Origin: Enterobacter ludwigii
Lineage (GTDB): Bacteria; Pseudomonadota; Gammaproteobacteria; Enterobacterales; Enterobacteriaceae
Direction of reading: 5' to 3'
NCBI GenBank assembly: GCA_023023105.1
Contig: CP083824.1
Coordinates: 1,736,001-1,800,000, forward strand
Length of the DNA stretch: 64,000 nt
Numbering within the stretch: position 1 is the stretch's first letter; every line of letters starts with the position of its first letter. Below the pieces are notes generated by a model, which was not told the DNA's origin, did not search any database, and worked only from the letters and a program-made list of their open reading frames with translations. Made by a program: the position numbers and the translations under genes. Below are positions 38,482 to 49,075 of this stretch, piece after piece.

Positions 38482-39393
38482 ATGTATTATGGATTTGATA
38501 TTGGCGGCACCAAGATGGCGCTCGGCGTGTTTGATAAAGATCTCAAACTGCAGTGGGAAACCCGCGTTCCCACGCCGCGCGAAAGCTACGACGAATTTTT
38601 AACCGCCATTGCCACGCTGGTGGCGCAGGCGGATGAACGTTTCGGCGTGAAAGGCAGCGTCGGCATTGGTATTCCGGGCATGCCCGAAACCGACGACGGT
38701 ACGCTTTACGCGGCCAACGTGCCTGCCGCCAGCGGTAAACCGCTGCGCGCAGATCTCTCAGCTCTCCTTGAACGCGACGTGCGTTTAGACAACGATGCCA
38801 ACTGCTTTGCGCTCTCGGAAGCCTGGGACGAAGAATTTACACAGTATCCCCTGGTGATGGGGCTGATCCTCGGCACCGGCGTTGGTGGTGGGATCATTTT
38901 CAACGGTAAGCCCATCACCGGGCGCAGCTACATCACAGGCGAGTTTGGCCATATCCGTCTGCCGGTGGATGCGCTTGATGTGGTGGGGCGTGATTTCCCG
39001 CTGACCCGCTGCGGCTGCGGTCAGCACGGCTGTATTGAGAACTACCTGTCAGGCCGCGGGTTTGCATGGCTTTACGAACACTTCTATCATCAGAAACTTG
39101 AAGCTCCTCAAATCATTACCCTGTGGGAGCAAGGGGATGCGCAGGCGCGTGAGCACGTTGAGTGCTATCTGGATCTGCTGGCGGTGTGTCTGGGAAACAT
39201 TCTCACCATCGTCGACCCGGACCTGCTGGTGATCGGGGGAGGGCTTTCAAACTTTACCGCGATTACGGAACGGTTGTCCGGGCGTTTGCCCCGACATTTA
39301 TTGCCGGTTGCCCGCGTGCCGCGTATTGAACGCGCGCGACACGGGGACGCAGGAGGCATGCGCGGAGCCGCATTCCTTCATCTCACCGATTAG
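38482..39393 (+). CDS. nagK: N-acetyl-D-glucosamine kinase
   Basis: NagK phosphorylates GlcNAc released in peptidoglycan recycling, downstream of NagZ. ATG 38482 follows AAAGAGG and gives 303 residues. The ROK-family marks are the N-terminal [10 protein letters not shown], the catalytic [11 protein letters not shown], the [11 protein letters not shown] loop, and the zinc-binding CGCGQHGC. It stands between lolE and cobB in the E. coli order. Confidence 0.98.
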   Translation: MYYGFDIGGTKMALGVFDKDLKLQWETRVPTPRESYDEFLTAIATLVAQADERFGVKGSVGIGIPGMPETDDGTLYAANVPAASGKPLRADLSALLERDVRLDNDANCFALSEAWDEEFTQYPLVMGLILGTGVGGGIIFNGKPITGRSYITGEFGHIRLPVDALDVVGRDFPLTRCGCGQHGCIENYLSGRGFAWLYEHFYHQKLEAPQIITLWEQGDAQAREHVECYLDLLAVCLGNILTIVDPDLLVIGGGLSNFTAITERLSGRLPRHLLPVARVPRIERARHGDAGGMRGAAFLHLTD

Positions 39394-39407
39394 TTTACGA
39401 GGTTTCT

Positions 39408-40229
39408 ATGCTGTCGCGTCGCCAGGGTCGACTCAGCCGTTTTCGCAAAAACAAACGCCGCTTACGTGAGCGCTTGCGCCAGCGGATCTTTTTCAGAGAC
39501 AGAATGATGCCAGAAGCGATGGATAAACCCAGAGTGGTGGTGCTGACCGGGGCGGGGATCTCCGCCGAGTCAGGAATTCGAACCTTCCGCGCGGCGGACG
39601 GGCTGTGGGAAGAGCACCGCGTGGAGGATGTGGCCACACCGGAAGGCTTTGCCCGCGACCCGGATCTCGTGCAGGCGTTTTACAACGCCCGCCGTCGCCA
39701 GCTTCAGCAGCCTGAGATTGCGCCGAACGCGGCGCATTTGGCGCTGGCGAAGCTGGAAGAGGCGTTGGGCGATCGCTTTCTGCTGATTACGCAGAATATC
39801 GACAACCTGCATGAGCGGGCCGGTAACCACAACATCATCCATATGCACGGTGAGCTGCTGAAAGTTCGCTGTGCCTGGAGCGGTCAGGTGCTGGACTGGA
39901 AAGAGGACGTGCTGCCAGAGGATAAATGCCACTGCTGTCAGTTCCCCGCGCGGCTGCGTCCGCATGTGGTCTGGTTTGGTGAGATGCCGCTGGGGATGGA
40001 TGAGATCTACAGTGCGCTGGCGATGGCAGATGTGTTTATCGCTATTGGCACGTCAGGCCATGTCTACCCGGCGGCGGGGTTTGTTCACGAGGCGCGGCTG
40101 CATGGTGCGCATACGGTCGAACTGAACCTGGAGCCAAGCCAGGTGGGAAGCGAGTTTGAAGAGAAGCACTATGGCCTGGCAAGTACGGTCGTACCGGAAT
40201 TTGTCGACAAGCTGCTGAAAGGGCTGTAA
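39408..40229 (+). CDS. cobB: NAD-dependent protein deacylase CobB (sirtuin)
   Basis: CobB removes acetyl, succinyl and related groups from lysines, including on acetyl-CoA synthetase. The 273-residue protein has the extended basic N-terminus typical of the long enteric form (about residues 1-37). The core shows [11 protein letters not shown], the class-III marker [22 protein letters not shown], the catalytic IHMHGELL, and cysteines for zinc. The C-terminus is six residues shorter than in E. coli. Confidence 0.98.
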   Translation: MLSRRQGRLSRFRKNKRRLRERLRQRIFFRDRMMPEAMDKPRVVVLTGAGISAESGIRTFRAADGLWEEHRVEDVATPEGFARDPDLVQAFYNARRRQLQQPEIAPNAAHLALAKLEEALGDRFLLITQNIDNLHERAGNHNIIHMHGELLKVRCAWSGQVLDWKEDVLPEDKCHCCQFPARLRPHVVWFGEMPLGMDEIYSALAMADVFIAIGTSGHVYPAAGFVHEARLHGAHTVELNLEPSQVGSEFEEKHYGLASTVVPEFVDKLLKGL

Positions 40230-40232
40230 TCC

Positions 40233-40262
40233 AAAAAGGCACCCGTTTCCGGGTGCCTTTTT
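40233..40262. terminator. Bidirectional terminator between cobB and the chemoreceptor gene
   Basis: The stem GGCACCCG / CGGGTGCC is flanked by five A and five T residues between convergent genes. Confidence 0.9.
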
Positions 40263-40263
40263 G

Positions 40264-42195
40264 TTATGAATTAAAGAACGCCAGCGTTTTCTCCAGCGAC
40301 TTAGCCTGTTCGTCCAGCGAGAGGGCAGCCGCAGAGATTTGCTGAACCAGAGAAGCATTCTGCTGGGTCGTACTGTCCATTTGATTGACGGCAGTGCTCA
40401 CCTGGCTAATTCCCCGATTCTGCTCGTCCAGGGCCTGAACCATATCGTTGATCACCAGATGGACATGCGATACGGCCTCAATGACCTGTTTCATCATGAC
40501 CCCCGTCTCATTGACCAGCTCAACGCCTTTGCTGACGCGACCTGACGACTCGGCGATCAGCTGAGAGATCTCTTTAGCCGCGTTAGCGCTGCGCTGGGCA
40601 AGATTGCGGACTTCACCTGCCACTACCGCAAAACCGCGTCCCTGTTCGCCAGCCCGGGCCGCTTCAACGGCAGCATTCAGCGCCAGGATATTGGTCTGGA
40701 AAGCAATGCCATCGACGATGCTGTAAATCTCGCCGATCTTACGTGCGCTCTCATCAATCTCTCCAATCACAACGACCACGTCGTTCACCAGTGTTTCCCC
40801 GTGCCCGGCGAGCGTGGCGGCGCGGTCGGTCAACGTTGTCGCCTTATGCGCATTATCGGCATTGTTCTTCACCGTGACCGAAATCTCTTCCATGCTGGCG
40901 GCTGTTTCAACAATCGCTGCCGCCTGTTCTTCGGTACGTGAAGCGAGATCAAGATTACCCGCCGAAATTTCGCTGGTGCCGCCGTGTACGGAATGGCTGG
41001 CTTCGCTGATATTGTCGACGATGCGCTTGAGCTGCATCTGCATAGTGTGCAGCGCGTAAAAAATACTGCTGGTATCCCCGGGACGAACCGGGATGGTATT
41101 GTTCAGATCCCCTCGGGCAACAGCCAGGGCGATCCCCGCGGCATCTGCCGGTTCGCCTCCAACCGGACGGTCAACTTTACGGGTAAATATCTGTGCCATC
41201 ACCAGACTGACGGCAACGATGCTTAACACCATCAGGATGATAGCTTTCAGTAAAAATGCCCTTGCTTCGGCCATCACTTCGCTGACCGGTGTGACAATAG
41301 CCAGTTTCCACGGTGTCTGACTGTTGCCGATAACAATGTCCTGCCAGGTGATAAACACTTCTTCTTTCAGTAGCGGATCGTCCGCCCGGATGACGTCATT
41401 ACCGGCAATCTTGCCCGCGTAAGGCTTGCCTGTGGCACGTTTGTCCGGACTGGAAACCACGTTATTACCCGCGGAGAGGAGCAGGGCATAACCAGTGCCG
41501 TTCCACGGTTTAATCGCCCCGATCATCGACTGCAGCGTGGCAAGCGAGAAGTCAGAGGTGACTGATCCCAGGAACTGACCATCACGCATGATGGGCGCGG
41601 CAATCGAGGTAAGCATCACGTCCACGCCGTTGTAGGGATAAATATAAGGTTCGATGATCACATCTTTATGCCGTTGCTTCGGCAGCAAATAATAATCGCC
41701 GCTGCCCGGCGATTCGAAATCCGTCAGCAAGTGCAATGCGGGTTTGCCGGTGGCGTCGCGGTCGACGTAGCGGGCGTAACGCCCGGCAGGGTCTTCACCG
41801 CTCTGCCCGGCAAAAGTGGCGTCTTTGTCGTCGAAAGCGTTGGGTTCAAAGGCCATCGACATGGAGAGAAACTGTGGGTGAGCCGAGAGATAATGGGTGA
41901 GCAACTGATTGAGGCTCTGACGATCGGTTACGCCCGCCTCGTGCAGCGCCAGAGCGCTGTTGCCCATATCCCGGGCGGCTGACAGGGCGGAATCCAGCTG
42001 TTTGCTGACCTGCAAAGACTGCACTTCGGCAATTTGCCGGATATGTTTTTTGGCGAGAATGTCTTGCTGTGCCATCCACTGCCACATCATAAACCCGATC
42101 GTTGCGGTAAAGCCCACCGTCACCGTGAGGAAAATGGACAATAGCATCAACGTCTTGACTCTCATTTTTTGTTTTCGGACCATGGCGTCTTTCAT
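40264..42195 (-). CDS. Methyl-accepting chemotaxis protein with double-Cache-like sensor
   Basis: The start at 42195 was chosen because GGGAGA then has correct spacing; the frame is open further upstream. The 643-residue protein has a first membrane segment at about residues 13-36 and a periplasmic region of about 270 residues with the Cache-like [17 protein letters not shown] second segment ([18 protein letters not shown]), a HAMP domain and a signalling hairpin follow; its tip is [31 protein letters not shown]. No NWETF methylation-enzyme tail is present. The ligand is unknown. It is absent at this place in E. coli. Confidence 0.93.
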   Translation of the reverse strand: MKDAMVRKQKMRVKTLMLLSIFLTVTVGFTATIGFMMWQWMAQQDILAKKHIRQIAEVQSLQVSKQLDSALSAARDMGNSALALHEAGVTDRQSLNQLLTHYLSAHPQFLSMSMAFEPNAFDDKDATFAGQSGEDPAGRYARYVDRDATGKPALHLLTDFESPGSGDYYLLPKQRHKDVIIEPYIYPYNGVDVMLTSIAAPIMRDGQFLGSVTSDFSLATLQSMIGAIKPWNGTGYALLLSAGNNVVSSPDKRATGKPYAGKIAGNDVIRADDPLLKEEVFITWQDIVIGNSQTPWKLAIVTPVSEVMAEARAFLLKAIILMVLSIVAVSLVMAQIFTRKVDRPVGGEPADAAGIALAVARGDLNNTIPVRPGDTSSIFYALHTMQMQLKRIVDNISEASHSVHGGTSEISAGNLDLASRTEEQAAAIVETAASMEEISVTVKNNADNAHKATTLTDRAATLAGHGETLVNDVVVVIGEIDESARKIGEIYSIVDGIAFQTNILALNAAVEAARAGEQGRGFAVVAGEVRNLAQRSANAAKEISQLIAESSGRVSKGVELVNETGVMMKQVIEAVSHVHLVINDMVQALDEQNRGISQVSTAVNQMDSTTQQNASLVQQISAAALSLDEQAKSLEKTLAFFNS

Positions 42196-42432
42196 TCTCA
42201 TCTCCCGTAATGTTGTGCATGTCGGGCAGGCACACATTACTTATCGGATATATCGCCTCCTTTCTGTAGAGTACCAGGTATATTTAATTTAAATTTCAGG
42301 ATTTCAAATCCTGTTAGTTAGTGTGGATGCTTTTATTTTGTGCATTCAATCAAAATAGTACTCGATAATGCTCGTTATCGTCGTGTAGAAAGAGGATGCT
42401 AATAAATATAAAGTTGTAGAGGAGGATGGGAT

Positions 42433-43662
42433 ATGTACGGATTTATCGCGCGACAACCCATTTTTAATCCTGATATGAATACGGTAGCTTATGAGCTGCT
42501 TTTCAGAGATGGGATGACAAACCGTTTTCCGGATGTGTCGGCGGAATATGCCACCTCCAGAATGATATCCGACCAGTTTTTATGTGTGCCCTCTCAGCGC
42601 ATCGCCGGGGCGCATGTGTCGTTTATTAATTTTCCTTCCAGGATGGTCATTGACCGCAGTGGAGAGGCGCTTGATAAAGAGAAAGTGGTCATTGAGATCC
42701 TGGAAGATGCTGTTCCAGGGGAAGATCTATTGCTGGCTGTCAGGGAAATGCATGCGCACGGATACCACTTCGCACTTGATGATTTCACCCTTGCTCCGGA
42801 GTGGGATGCTTTTTTACCCTATATTTCAATACTGAAATTCGATGTCAGAAATTATTCCTTAGCGCAAATTAAACAGTATCTGAATGAACGTAAACACCTG
42901 ACCGGACATATTAAATATCTCGCTGAAAAAATTGAGACTAAAGAGGAATTCAAACTATACCGGGATGAAGGTTTTTCTCTTTTTCAGGGATATTTTTTCT
43001 GCCGTCCGGAGGTGATTAAATATAAAAGATTATCGCAAAATCAGCTGGCTATTTTCCGTCTGCAAATGGAAGTGGGACGCAATAAACCTGATTTTCGGAT
43101 CATCGAGTCGTTGATAAAAACCGATCTCACCTTGTCGTATAAAATCATGCGCTATATGAAGCACACCGCATTTAAACATGTCGGCGCCTGTAATTTCAGT
43201 AAGTTAACCCTGAGTGAAGTGCTCAGATATCTCGGGGAAAACCAGCTCAGGCGGTTTGTTGCCGTCGTGCTCCTGGCGAGTGCGGGGAATGATACCGTCA
43301 GCGAGCTTTACCCGTTGAGCATGATGCGCGGAAAGTTCTGTGAACTGATTGCAGAGAAGATGAACGAACCGACGCTGGCTGAAAATGCCTTCATGTGCGG
43401 TCTGTTTTCACTGCTTGATACTCTCCTTGAACTGCCGATGGCTGAGCTGATGAAGCAAATCGCGGTGCCACAGAGTGTGAGCAATGCGCTGTGCCATCAT
43501 GAAGGGCAGTTATCGGATATGGTTACGCTTTGCCGTTATTATGAGCAGCAGCGGTGGGACGATGCGACCAGAGTTCGTCAGGCGCTTGGGCTGTCAGATG
43601 AGGATGTGGTCGAGGCAATGCGAAGGGCAACACTCTGGGCGGGGGAGAATGCCGTGAGTTAA
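42433..43662 (+). CDS. EAL/HDOD signalling protein (YuxH/CdgJ-like)
   Basis: The 409-residue protein joins an N-terminal EAL-like domain (about 1-200) to a C-terminal HDOD domain (about 205-400). Several catalytic-type EAL residues can be seen: E in YELLFR, N in FINF, DDF, K in LKFD, E in AEKIE, and Q in QGYFF. True c-di-GMP hydrolysis is therefore not excluded, although many members of this class are inactive. CdgJ-type proteins regulate motility. It diverges from the chemoreceptor gene, which fits a motility link. The start follows GAGGAGG. Confidence 0.88.
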   Translation: MYGFIARQPIFNPDMNTVAYELLFRDGMTNRFPDVSAEYATSRMISDQFLCVPSQRIAGAHVSFINFPSRMVIDRSGEALDKEKVVIEILEDAVPGEDLLLAVREMHAHGYHFALDDFTLAPEWDAFLPYISILKFDVRNYSLAQIKQYLNERKHLTGHIKYLAEKIETKEEFKLYRDEGFSLFQGYFFCRPEVIKYKRLSQNQLAIFRLQMEVGRNKPDFRIIESLIKTDLTLSYKIMRYMKHTAFKHVGACNFSKLTLSEVLRYLGENQLRRFVAVVLLASAGNDTVSELYPLSMMRGKFCELIAEKMNEPTLAENAFMCGLFSLLDTLLELPMAELMKQIAVPQSVSNALCHHEGQLSDMVTLCRYYEQQRWDDATRVRQALGLSDEDVVEAMRRATLWAGENAVS

Positions 43663-43665
43663 ACG

Positions 43666-43697
43666 CTTCCTCACGCCGTACAGACGGCGTGAGGAAG
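43666..43697. terminator. Perfect 14-bp hairpin between convergent EAL/HDOD gene and potD
   Basis: The arms CTTCCTCACGCCGT and ACGGCGTGAGGAAG enclose a 4-base loop. No real T-run follows on either strand, but its location 4 bases past one stop and 13 before the other suggests a transcription or RNA-stability barrier. Confidence 0.55.
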
Positions 43698-43709
43698 AAC
43701 GCGGTGTGT

Positions 43710-44744
43710 TTATCTGCCCGCTTTCAATCTCTGGTAGTACTCCTCGTAAAGGCGGCTGGCGTCACCGACATCGTTTTGCCATTCACCTTTGCTGATGGTT
43801 TCGGCATCCGGGTAGAGCGACTTATCATTAGCCACTTCAGGCTTCAGCAGCTTGCGTGCGGCCAGGTTGGGCGTCGGATAGCCAATCGTCTCAGCAACCT
43901 GTTTAGCCACGTCCGGGCGCAGCAGGAAGTTAATCAGCTTCAGAGCACCATCCACGTTTTTCGCATTGGCAGGAATTGCGAGACTATCCATCCAGAAGAT
44001 ACCGCCTTCTTTCGGCCAGACCACCTCAAGCGGCGTACCGGCCTGGCGGGCGACATACGCTGAGCCGTTCCAGACCATGCCCAGGTTCACTTCACCTTCC
44101 ATATACGGGTTTGCCGGGTTATCAGAGTTGAAGGCCGCCACGTTAGGCATCAGCTTTTTCAGCTCGGTATACGCCGCTTCAATCTCTTTTGGATCCGTCG
44201 TGTTGCCAGAGTAGCCCAGCTTGCGGAGCGCAACCTGGAATACCTCGCGTGCGTCGTCGGTTAACAACAGGCTACCTTTATACTCCGGTTTCCACAGATC
44301 GGCCCAGCTAGTCACCGATTTCGGATCGACGGCCTCGCTGTTAACGCCAATCGCAGTTGCTCCCCAGATATATGGAATGGAGTAGTCGTTATTTGGGTCG
44401 AACGGCTTGTTGAGCATCTCAGGATCGAGGTTTGAAAAATTGGTTAGCTTCGTTTTATCGATCTTCTGGATCATGCCCTCTTTGCGCATTTTATCGACAA
44501 AGTAGGTGGAAGGAACCACCAGATCGTACGCGCCGTCTTTGTAGGTTTTGAGCTTGGCGTACATGGTTTCATTCGATTCGTAGGTCGAGTAGATAACCTT
44601 GATGCCCGTCTCTTTGGTGAACTGTTCCAGCAGGCCCGGCGGCACATATTCGGTCCAGTTATAGAAGTAGAGCGTTTTGCTGTCATCAGCGTGTGCCGCA
44701 CCCATGCCAAGCACCAGCGCCGCAGCGGCGAGCATTTTTTTCAT
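43710..44744 (-). CDS. potD: Spermidine/putrescine-binding periplasmic protein PotD
   Basis: PotD captures spermidine and putrescine for the PotABC importer. The 344-residue protein has a signal peptide ending AAHA and the mature start DDSKTLYFYNWTEYVPPGL, in which the Trp and Tyr side chains belong to the polyamine pocket. It is the last gene of the minus-strand potABCD operon and overlaps potC by 4 bases. Confidence 0.98.
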   Translation of the reverse strand: MKKMLAAAALVLGMGAAHADDSKTLYFYNWTEYVPPGLLEQFTKETGIKVIYSTYESNETMYAKLKTYKDGAYDLVVPSTYFVDKMRKEGMIQKIDKTKLTNFSNLDPEMLNKPFDPNNDYSIPYIWGATAIGVNSEAVDPKSVTSWADLWKPEYKGSLLLTDDAREVFQVALRKLGYSGNTTDPKEIEAAYTELKKLMPNVAAFNSDNPANPYMEGEVNLGMVWNGSAYVARQAGTPLEVVWPKEGGIFWMDSLAIPANAKNVDGALKLINFLLRPDVAKQVAETIGYPTPNLAARKLLKPEVANDKSLYPDAETISKGEWQNDVGDASRLYEEYYQRLKAGR

Positions 44745-45532
44745 TTCATTGTCCCCTGAGATTTTGTTTTATCACGAGCAATAACCTGGCTGGCGATCAC
44801 CAGAACCAGCGAAAACACCAGCAGAATGGTCGCCAGCGCGTTCACCTCAGGTGAAACGCCGACTTTTACCATCGAATAGATTTTCAACGGCAGAATTTCA
44901 TAGCTCGGCCCGGTCACAAAGGAGGAGACGACAACATCATCCATCGACAGGGTAAAGCTGAGCAGCCATCCAGCAGCCACGGCGGGCATCGCCAGCGGCA
45001 GGATGATTTTGCGCAGGATGGTCATCTCGCTGGCGCCCAGATCTTTCGCCGCCTCCAGCATGCGCACGTCAAAACCTTTCAGGCGCGCAAAGACGGTCAC
45101 CACCACAAACGGCAGGCAGAAGGTGATATGGGAAAACAGCAGTGACCAGAAGCCAAGCTGAACGCCCAGCAGCATAAACAGCACCAGTAGCGAAATCGCC
45201 ATGACGATATCGGGTGACATCATCACCACAAATAGCATGCCGCTGACGAACGGTTTGCCGCGAAAGCGATAGCGGTAGAGCGCCACGGCGGTAAGGGAGC
45301 CAATCAGCGTCGCGAAGGTGGCGGAGAAAATCGCCATCGTCAGCGAGTGCTGAGCGGCCTGCAGCAGGCTGTCGTTGTTCATCAGCAGGCTGTACCAGTT
45401 GGTGGTAAACCCCTGCCAGTTAATCCCGAAGCGCGAACTGTTAAACGAGTTCACGATCAAAATGATAATCGGGATATAAAGGTAAGCGTAAATGGCGGTC
45501 ATAAAACCGCCGCGAAGCAGTCGACCGATCAT
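44741..45532 (-). CDS. potC: Spermidine/putrescine ABC permease PotC
   Basis: This inner-membrane permease has six predicted membrane segments in 263 residues. The EAA loop ([22 protein letters not shown]) contacts the ATPase PotA. It overlaps potB and potD by 4 bases each, so the operon is translated as a coupled unit. Confidence 0.98.
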   Translation of the reverse strand: MIGRLLRGGFMTAIYAYLYIPIIILIVNSFNSSRFGINWQGFTTNWYSLLMNNDSLLQAAQHSLTMAIFSATFATLIGSLTAVALYRYRFRGKPFVSGMLFVVMMSPDIVMAISLLVLFMLLGVQLGFWSLLFSHITFCLPFVVVTVFARLKGFDVRMLEAAKDLGASEMTILRKIILPLAMPAVAAGWLLSFTLSMDDVVVSSFVTGPSYEILPLKIYSMVKVGVSPEVNALATILLVFSLVLVIASQVIARDKTKSQGTMK

Positions 45533-46386
45533 TCGAGTTCTACCTTCTTGTTCAGCAGCCTTGAAGCGCGCCAGTAAATCAGCAGCATCAGGCCCATTAC
45601 CACCGTCAGGGTAATGCTGGTGGCCGAGCCGAACGGCCAGTCACGGATGTTGAGGAACTGGCTTTTAATGACGTTACCAATCAGCAGGTTTTTCGCTCCG
45701 CCCATCAGGTCAGAAACGTAAAATAGCCCCATCGCCGGCAACATCACCAGCAGACTGCCCGCGATAATACCGGGCATGGTCAGCGGGATGATAATGCGGG
45801 TAAAGGTCTGCAGTTTATTGGCACCCAAATCTTTAGCCGCTTCAAGCAGGGGTTTATCCAGCTTTTCAATGCTGGAGTAGAGCGGCATGACCATAAACGG
45901 CAGCAGGATATAGACCAGTCCAACGATCACCGCGCCCGGCGTAAACATGATGCGCATTGGCGTATCAATCACCCCCAGCCACAACAGAAACTCGTTGAGA
46001 TAGCCTTTAGTACTCAGGAAGATTTTCAGCCCGTAGATGCGAATGAGCGAGTTGGTCCAGAAAGGCACTATCAGTAAAAATAGCAGCACCGGGCGGACCT
46101 TTTGCGGCAGATGCGCCAGAAACCACGCAAATGGATAACCGAGCACCAGACAGGCAACGGTGGCGAACAGCGCCATATTGAGTGAATGAAGAAGCACGTC
46201 AAAATAGAGCGGATCGAGCAGGCGCGCGTAGTTTTCCAGCGTAAAGACCAGCGAAACGAAGTTTGTATCGTCACGGGTCAGGAAGCTGGTGGCAATGATC
46301 ATCAGGTTGGGTAAAAAGACAAATAACACAAGCCAACCGACGATAGTGGCAATCACCACATTCTGGAATTTACTTGTGTTCTTCAT
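45529..46386 (-). CDS. potB: Spermidine/putrescine ABC permease PotB
   Basis: This is the second permease of the polyamine importer. The start at 46386 (MKNTSKFQN) gives 285 residues, matching the longer E. coli form, and overlaps the end of potA by 17 bases. It has six membrane segments and the EAA loop [22 protein letters not shown]. Confidence 0.96.
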   Translation of the reverse strand: MKNTSKFQNVVIATIVGWLVLFVFLPNLMIIATSFLTRDDTNFVSLVFTLENYARLLDPLYFDVLLHSLNMALFATVACLVLGYPFAWFLAHLPQKVRPVLLFLLIVPFWTNSLIRIYGLKIFLSTKGYLNEFLLWLGVIDTPMRIMFTPGAVIVGLVYILLPFMVMPLYSSIEKLDKPLLEAAKDLGANKLQTFTRIIIPLTMPGIIAGSLLVMLPAMGLFYVSDLMGGAKNLLIGNVIKSQFLNIRDWPFGSATSITLTVVMGLMLLIYWRASRLLNKKVELE

Positions 46387-47488
46387 CAGCCAGTACAACC
46401 TCCCAGCTTTCTACCCAGTTGATAACCATTTTCTGGTCGAGAGAGTGGTCGAAGTCAGGATCATCCTCATTAAAGAACTCGCTGACCATCACCATTTTGC
46501 CGTTCTCCAGTTCGACGACGGATTCCAGCGTCATCCCTTTATAGTTCCGCTCGCGGATATAGCCGATAAGCCCCTCAGCCTCCGTATTACCGTGAATTTC
46601 ATCGACACGCAGATCTTCCGGCCGCAGCAGAACGTTGAGTTTTTGTCCCTTTTCGACGGGGAAATTCACCGTGATATTGCACTCGCGACCTTCAACACTG
46701 GCGCGCACGCGCTGGTCGTCCAGACGTTCAATCACCGTGGCATTGAAGATATTGATCTCACCAATGAAGCTGGCGACAAACAGATTTTTCGGCTCTTCGT
46801 AGATTTCGCGTGGGGTACCGTCCTGTTCGATTTTGCCGTCGCGCATGACCACGATACGGTCCGACATGGTCAGCGCCTCTTCCTGGTCGTGGGTCACGAA
46901 CACAAAGGTAATGCCAAGCTTGCGCTGCAGGGCTTTAAGCTCGTTCTGCATCTGCTTGCGTAATTTGTAATCCAGTGCTGAAAGAGACTCATCCAGCAGG
47001 AGCAGACGCGGTTTATTCACCACGGCGCGGGCGATGGCCACACGCTGCTGCTGACCGCCGGAAAGTTGATGGGGCTTACGCTGTGCGAACTCTTCCAGTT
47101 GCACCATACGCAGCGCGTCAGTGACACGCTGAGGGATTTCGCCGGCCGGCGTTTTTTGCATGCGCAAACCAAATGCCACGTTCTCGAACACGGTCATATG
47201 CGGGAAAAGCGCATAGCTCTGAAAGACGGTGTTAACGTGACGATCTTCAGCGGGGACCTGGGTAATATCCTGGTTTTCAAGATGGATTGTGCCGCTATCG
47301 ACATTTTCCAGCCCGGCAATAAGGCGTAGTACGGTTGTCTTGCCGCAGCCAGAGGGGCCCAGCAGCGTGAGGAACTCACCGTCATTGATGGTCAGGTTGA
47401 GCTCTGAAATGACCTCTTTACCATCAAAACTCTTACGAATTCGTTCCAGTTGCACCAGCGGTGAACGTGAACGGGATTGTGTATTCAA
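46370..47488 (-). CDS. potA: Spermidine/putrescine ABC transporter ATPase PotA (altered N-terminus)
   Basis: PotA energises the PotBC permease. The 372-residue frame has Walker [10 protein letters not shown], signature [14 protein letters not shown], Walker [13 protein letters not shown] and a C-terminal regulatory TOBE-like domain. The start is unusual. The ATG where E. coli potA begins (47506) is present with a GAGG site, but that frame stops after six codons because the A-run has five A instead of six. Here translation is taken from TTG 47488, which overlaps that stop. All functional motifs are intact. Confidence 0.93.
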   Translation of the reverse strand: MNTQSRSRSPLVQLERIRKSFDGKEVISELNLTINDGEFLTLLGPSGCGKTTVLRLIAGLENVDSGTIHLENQDITQVPAEDRHVNTVFQSYALFPHMTVFENVAFGLRMQKTPAGEIPQRVTDALRMVQLEEFAQRKPHQLSGGQQQRVAIARAVVNKPRLLLLDESLSALDYKLRKQMQNELKALQRKLGITFVFVTHDQEEALTMSDRIVVMRDGKIEQDGTPREIYEEPKNLFVASFIGEINIFNATVIERLDDQRVRASVEGRECNITVNFPVEKGQKLNVLLRPEDLRVDEIHGNTEAEGLIGYIRERNYKGMTLESVVELENGKMVMVSEFFNEDDPDFDHSLDQKMVINWVESWEVVLADEEHK

Positions 47489-47755
47489 TTTTTGCGCTGT
47501 CCCATATAGACGCCTCAGGCAGCAGACTGAAGCGGGGTTTGTGTGTAACCACCTTGGTGACTCGTAATGAGGGCGGACATTCTACGGTAAACCACTGGAA
47601 TCGCCAATCCTTGTCACTGATTCATAAGCTACATTTACTAGCGTATAACGATATAAACGGAAAATATTCTCGTTTGCGGGATAAAAGTGACCTGACGCAA
47701 TATTTGCGTTTTGATGCTTATTGATAATGTTGTCACAAAAAGTGAGGGTGACTGC

Positions 47756-48979
47756 ATGGATAAATTACTTGAGCGTTTTTTACAGTACGTTTCGCTGGAT
47801 ACCCAATCTAAACCGGGTGTCCGCCAGGTGCCGAGCACCGAAGGCCAGTGGAAGTTATTAAACCTGCTTAAAGAGCAGCTTGACGCCATGGGGCTGGTTA
47901 ACGTCACGTTAAGCGATAAAGGCACTGTGATGGGAACGCTGCCTGCAAATGTCCCGGGCGATATTCCGGCGGTTGGTTTTATCTCCCATGTCGACACCTC
48001 TCCGGACTTTAGCGGCAAACACGTGAACCCGCAGATTGTTGAAAACTACCGCGGCGGTGATATTGCGCTGGGCATTGGTGATGAAGTGCTCTCTCCTGTG
48101 ATGTTTCCGGTGCTGCACCAGTTACTCGGCCAGACGTTGATCACCACCGACGGGAAAACGCTGCTGGGGGCAGATGACAAGGCGGGGATCGCGGAAATCA
48201 TGACCGCGCTGGCGGTACTGAAGGGTAAAAATATTCCACACGGTGATATCCGCGTGGCATTCACGCCTGATGAAGAGGTCGGAAAGGGGGCGAAACATTT
48301 CGATGTGGAGGCCTTCAACGCGAAGTGGGCTTATACCGTCGATGGTGGTGGTGTAGGTGAGCTGGAGTATGAAAACTTCAATGCCGCATCGGTGACGATC
48401 AAGATTGTCGGGAACAATGTTCATCCAGGCTCCGCCAAAGGAGTGATGGTGAATGCGTTGTCGCTGGCATCACGCATTCATGCGGAAGTACCTGTAGAAG
48501 AAAGCCCGGAGCAGACGGAAGGCTATGAAGGTTTCTATCACCTGACCAGCATCAAAGGCACCGTAGATAGCGCGCAGATGCACTACATCATCCGCGATTT
48601 TGACCGCAAAGCGTTTGAAGCGCGCAAGCGTAAAATGATGGAGATCGCGAAGAAGGTTGGGAAGGGCTTGCACCCTGACTGCTATATCGAGCTGATCATC
48701 GAAGACAGCTATTACAATATGCGTGAGAAGGTGATGGCGCATCCGCATATTATTGATATCGCCCAGCAGGCGATGCGCGATTGCGACATTGAACCGATCT
48801 TAAAACCGATTCGTGGCGGCACTGATGGATCCCAGCTGTCATTTATGGGGTTGCCTTGCCCGAACCTGTTTACCGGTGGCTACAACTACCATGGCAAACA
48901 CGAATTTGTGACGCTGGAAGGGATGGAAAAAGCAGTGAAGGTGATTGTGCGGATAGCGGAGTTAACCGCGAAGCAGTAA
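47756..48979 (+). CDS. pepT: Peptidase T (tripeptidase)
   Basis: PepT is a zinc aminopeptidase of family M20 that releases the N-terminal residue of tripeptides. ATG 47756 after GTGAGGGTG gives 407 residues. Metal-ligand motifs are [17 protein letters not shown] and [10 protein letters not shown], and the dimerisation domain has VHPGSAKG. It diverges from potA. In enterics pepT is induced by FNR without oxygen, but only a poor FNR-like match is seen here. Confidence 0.97.
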   Translation: MDKLLERFLQYVSLDTQSKPGVRQVPSTEGQWKLLNLLKEQLDAMGLVNVTLSDKGTVMGTLPANVPGDIPAVGFISHVDTSPDFSGKHVNPQIVENYRGGDIALGIGDEVLSPVMFPVLHQLLGQTLITTDGKTLLGADDKAGIAEIMTALAVLKGKNIPHGDIRVAFTPDEEVGKGAKHFDVEAFNAKWAYTVDGGGVGELEYENFNAASVTIKIVGNNVHPGSAKGVMVNALSLASRIHAEVPVEESPEQTEGYEGFYHLTSIKGTVDSAQMHYIIRDFDRKAFEARKRKMMEIAKKVGKGLHPDCYIELIIEDSYYNMREKVMAHPHIIDIAQQAMRDCDIEPILKPIRGGTDGSQLSFMGLPCPNLFTGGYNYHGKHEFVTLEGMEKAVKVIVRIAELTAKQ

Positions 48980-48985
48980 GACATT

Positions 48986-49055
48986 GCCCGGTGTCGCTAC
49001 GCTTACCGGGCCTACGATCAGAATGTAGGCCGGGTAAGGCGCAGCCGCCACCCGG
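48986..49055. repeat. REP pair left of the RAYT gene (head-to-head)
   Basis: Two REP units lie head to head. One reads on the minus strand at 48986-49015 and one on the plus strand at 49025-49055. Each begins with GTAG followed by a GC-rich imperfect hairpin, GTAGGCCCGGTAAGCG in one and GTAGGCCGGGTAAGGC in the other. Confidence 0.9.
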
Positions 49056-49075
49056 CGTTAAGGCAAGGAATGCCC

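Noticed and set aside
47711..47745. A possible FNR box upstream of pepT (TTGATGCTTATTGA)
   Set aside because: The right half differs from ATCAA at two positions; too weak to list although FNR control of pepT is known in enterics.
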